DNA of 14,427 nt from an uncultured Parabacteroides sp. (GTDB lineage: Bacteria > Bacteroidota > Bacteroidia > Bacteroidales > Tannerellaceae), in assembly GCA_900547435.1 (NCBI GenBank), contig URGO01000080.1, positions 1 to 14,427 of the forward strand, written 5' to 3'. Of the stretch, positions 12,887 to 14,427 are shown one piece after another. Both the position numbers and the translations under genes were made by a program. The notes beneath the pieces are model-generated. The model was given only the letters and a program-made list of their open reading frames with translations. It ran no database searches and was not told the DNA's origin. The stretch's first letter is position 1. Each line of letters opens with the position of its first letter.

Positions 12887-14142
12887 AGAACGAAACACAC
12901 TCAATGAACATATCCCCTTTTGCAAAGCCGGTTTACGTCATGCTGAAACCTATCGGTTCGGTGTGTAATCTGGCTTGCGATTATTGCTATTATTTAGAAA
13001 AAAGCAAGTTTTATCCGGACGCGAAAAGCAGTATCCTGACTGATGATTTGTTGGAGAAATTCATCCAAGAGTATATGGAATGCCAAACTATGCCGGAGGT
13101 ACTCTTTACTTGGCATGGGGGTGAGCCTTTGATGCGTCCTATCAGCTTTTATAAACGCGCCTTAGAATTACAACGCAAATATGCTCGCGGACGACGTATA
13201 GATAATTGCATCCAGACAAACGGGACCTTACTTACGGATGAATGGTGCCGTTTCTTCAGAGAGAACCATTTTCTAGTCGGCATTTCTATCGATGGCCCCC
13301 AAGAGTTTCATGACGAATATAGGCGTAATCGGCAAGGGCTGCCTTCATTTTACAAAGTGATGAAAGGTATCGAACTCCTGAAGAAACATGGCGTGGAATA
13401 CAATGCCATGGCGGTAGTAAATGATTACAATGTAGATTATCCGCTTGAGTTTTACAATTTCTTCAAAGAAATAGATTGTCATTATATCCAATTCACGCCT
13501 ATCGTCGAGCGAATTTCTTCGCATACAGATGGTACCCGACTTACCTCGCCCGAACAACAAGATGAGGAGATTCGTTTAGCTCCATTTTCCGTAGATTCCG
13601 AAAAATGGGGAGATTTCCTTTGTACCCTGTTCGACGAATGGGTCCGGAAAGATGTGGGTAATTTTTTTATCCAGATCTTCGATGCGACATTAGCCAATTG
13701 GTTTGGAGTACAACCGGGGATTTGCTCATTGGCGAAAACTTGCGGACATGCCGGTGTCATGGAGTTTAACGGAGATGTTTACACCTGCGATCATTTTGTT
13801 TTCCCCCAATACAAATTAGGAAATATCCGCTCAAAAACATTGACCGAAATGATGTATAGTCCCGAACAACTGAAATTCGGAGCAGACAAACAAGAAAAAC
13901 TCCCCCGACAATGTCGGGAATGTGAATTCCTTTTTGCTTGCAATGGCGAATGTCCCAAGAACCGCTTCCTACATACAGCCGATGGTGAGGCCGGGTTGAA
14001 CTATCTTTGTAAAGGATATCAGAAATATTTCAAACATGTAGCCCCATTCATGGACTTTATGAAAGCAGAACTGAAAGCCCAACGTCCTCCGGCAAATATT
14101 ATGAAACACATCAAAATAGAAAACGGAGAGATTGCATTATAA
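12883..14142 (+). CDS. Anaerobic sulfatase maturase-type radical SAM/SPASM enzyme
   Basis: The 419-residue protein has the radical SAM motif CNLACDYC (Cys28, Cys32, Cys35) and the anSME start KPVYVMLKPIGSVCNLACDYCYYLEK. HGGEP follows at 78-82. The C-terminal SPASM region holds cysteines 281, 287, 302, 344, 347, 353, 357 and 376, enough for two auxiliary 4Fe-4S clusters. Asp303 in YTCDHF matches the catalytic aspartate position known in characterised anSMEs. These cytoplasmic enzymes oxidise a Cys or Ser of sulfatases to formylglycine, which the sulfatases need to desulfate host glycans. In B. thetaiotaomicron one such gene was called chuR. No sulfatase gene lies in the window, so it must act in trans. 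The ATG overlaps the amidase stop by 4 bases; an in-frame ATG at 12904 is an alternative start. Confidence 0.92.
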   Translation: MKNETHSMNISPFAKPVYVMLKPIGSVCNLACDYCYYLEKSKFYPDAKSSILTDDLLEKFIQEYMECQTMPEVLFTWHGGEPLMRPISFYKRALELQRKYARGRRIDNCIQTNGTLLTDEWCRFFRENHFLVGISIDGPQEFHDEYRRNRQGLPSFYKVMKGIELLKKHGVEYNAMAVVNDYNVDYPLEFYNFFKEIDCHYIQFTPIVERISSHTDGTRLTSPEQQDEEIRLAPFSVDSEKWGDFLCTLFDEWVRKDVGNFFIQIFDATLANWFGVQPGICSLAKTCGHAGVMEFNGDVYTCDHFVFPQYKLGNIRSKTLTEMMYSPEQLKFGADKQEKLPRQCRECEFLFACNGECPKNRFLHTADGEAGLNYLCKGYQKYFKHVAPFMDFMKAELKAQRPPANIMKHIKIENGEIAL

Positions 14143-14161
14143 TGTCCATGCCTACATAAGA

Positions 14162-14203
14162 AGTGTCAAAAAATTAGACAGTAGTGTCAAAAAATTGGAC
14201 ACT
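14162..14203. promoter_or_regulatory. Tandem dyad sites, likely upstream activator sites for a sigma-54 activator
   Basis: AGTGTCAAAAAATTAGACA (14162-14180) and AGTGTCAAAAAATTGGACA (14183-14201) repeat with a 21-base step and one mismatch. The second is a full dyad, AGTGTC...GACACT, with a 9-base AT-rich centre, and the first is a slightly imperfect one. They lie about 80-120 bases upstream of the predicted sigma-54 start, where NtrC-type activators usually bind. The two-turn spacing would put two dimers on the same face of the helix. Confidence 0.75.
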
Positions 14204-14256
14204 TTACCAAAAGCCTTAAATCATCATCTTTCTAATTATTAGCTACTTAACTATTT

Positions 14257-14271
14257 TGGCACAATCTTTGC
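14257..14271 (+). promoter_or_regulatory. Sigma-54 (RpoN) -24/-12 promoter of the TolC-family gene
   Basis: TGGCAC (14257-14262), five bases, then TTGC (14268-14271) matches the RpoN consensus TGGCAC-N5-TTGC in every fixed position. The GG and GC pairs are separated by exactly 10 bases. The predicted transcription start is near 14283, giving a leader of about 27 bases to the ATG at 14310. Confidence 0.85.
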
Positions 14272-14309
14272 TTGTGTTTTAGTAGAAATAGAAAAACAAA
14301 GCAAGAAAG

Positions 14310-14427
14310 ATGAAACATATTATTCTGACAACAGTTCTTTCGTTCGGCCTGCTGAACATGGCGCAGGCGCAGGACAAACTTTGGTCTTTGGACGACTGTA
14401 TGAAGTATGCCGTAGAAAACAGTCCAT
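14310..14427 (+). CDS. TolC-family outer-membrane efflux protein, N-terminal part (3' end outside window)
   Basis: Only the first 39 codons are present. They encode a signal peptide (MKHIILTTVLSFGLLNMAQA, cleavage before QDK) followed by LWSLDDCMKYAVENS, the typical first helix of Bacteroidetes TolC-like proteins (WSLxxCIxYALENN). Such proteins form the outer-membrane duct of RND or ABC efflux and type I export systems. The sigma-54 promoter with tandem activator sites directly upstream implies control by an NtrC-family response regulator. In Bacteroidales such operons often continue with HlyD-like adaptor and MacB/FtsX-like ABC permease genes and a sigma-54 two-component pair, but that lies beyond this window. 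The AAGAAAG before the ATG is a weak ribosome site. Confidence 0.8.
   Translation, partial: MKHIILTTVLSFGLLNMAQAQDKLWSLDDCMKYAVENSP

Overview
The window reads as chromosomal DNA of a gut-type Bacteroidales bacterium (Parabacteroides or Bacteroides; the genus cannot be fixed from sequence alone). Evidence is the mix of families: a 6-bladed beta-propeller protein of the Bacteroides type, a ThuA-domain secreted protein, a long TPR protein, a SpoIID/LytB-domain protein, an anaerobic sulfatase-maturase-type radical SAM enzyme and a TolC-type outer-membrane protein. The promoter-like sites also fit TAnnTTTG, and Shine-Dalgarno sequences are mostly weak.

Region 1 (1-2257) is an eroded accessory stretch. 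It holds the 3' end of a beta-propeller gene with a strong terminator, a short stop-riddled remnant of a Fic-family (DUF4172-type) gene, then on the minus strand a hexapeptide-repeat O-acetyltransferase, a YjaB-like GNAT acetyltransferase, and a VOC/glyoxalase gene that has lost its middle and changed frame. Region 2 (2271-5401, minus strand) has a secreted ThuA-domain protein downstream of a secreted 707-residue TPR protein. Region 3 (5402-7774) has a divergent intergenic region, then an OPT-family oligopeptide transporter interrupted by an in-frame TAG after codon 421. A striking 110-bp element follows, with five copies of a 10-bp core on a 22-bp period around a perfect 20-bp palindrome.

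Region 4 (7814-14142, plus strand) is a compact run of six genes: SpoIID/LytB-domain protein, sodium:solute symporter, engB (ribosome assembly GTPase), DEDDh exonuclease, LysM-like/amidase_3 cell-wall amidase and an anSME-like radical SAM enzyme. Several overlap by 4 to 19 bases, so co-transcription is likely at least in blocks (symporter-engB; exonuclease-amidase-maturase). A peptidoglycan lytic-transglycosylase-like protein and an amidase in the same cluster suggest a shared cell-wall role, but this is inference.

Region 5 (14143-14427) contains a textbook sigma-54 (-24/-12) promoter with two tandem dyad sites 80-120 bases upstream, driving a TolC-family outer-membrane efflux gene that runs off the window. 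No rRNA, tRNA, CRISPR array or insertion sequence was seen. No stretch longer than about 240 bases lacks a gene or gene remnant.
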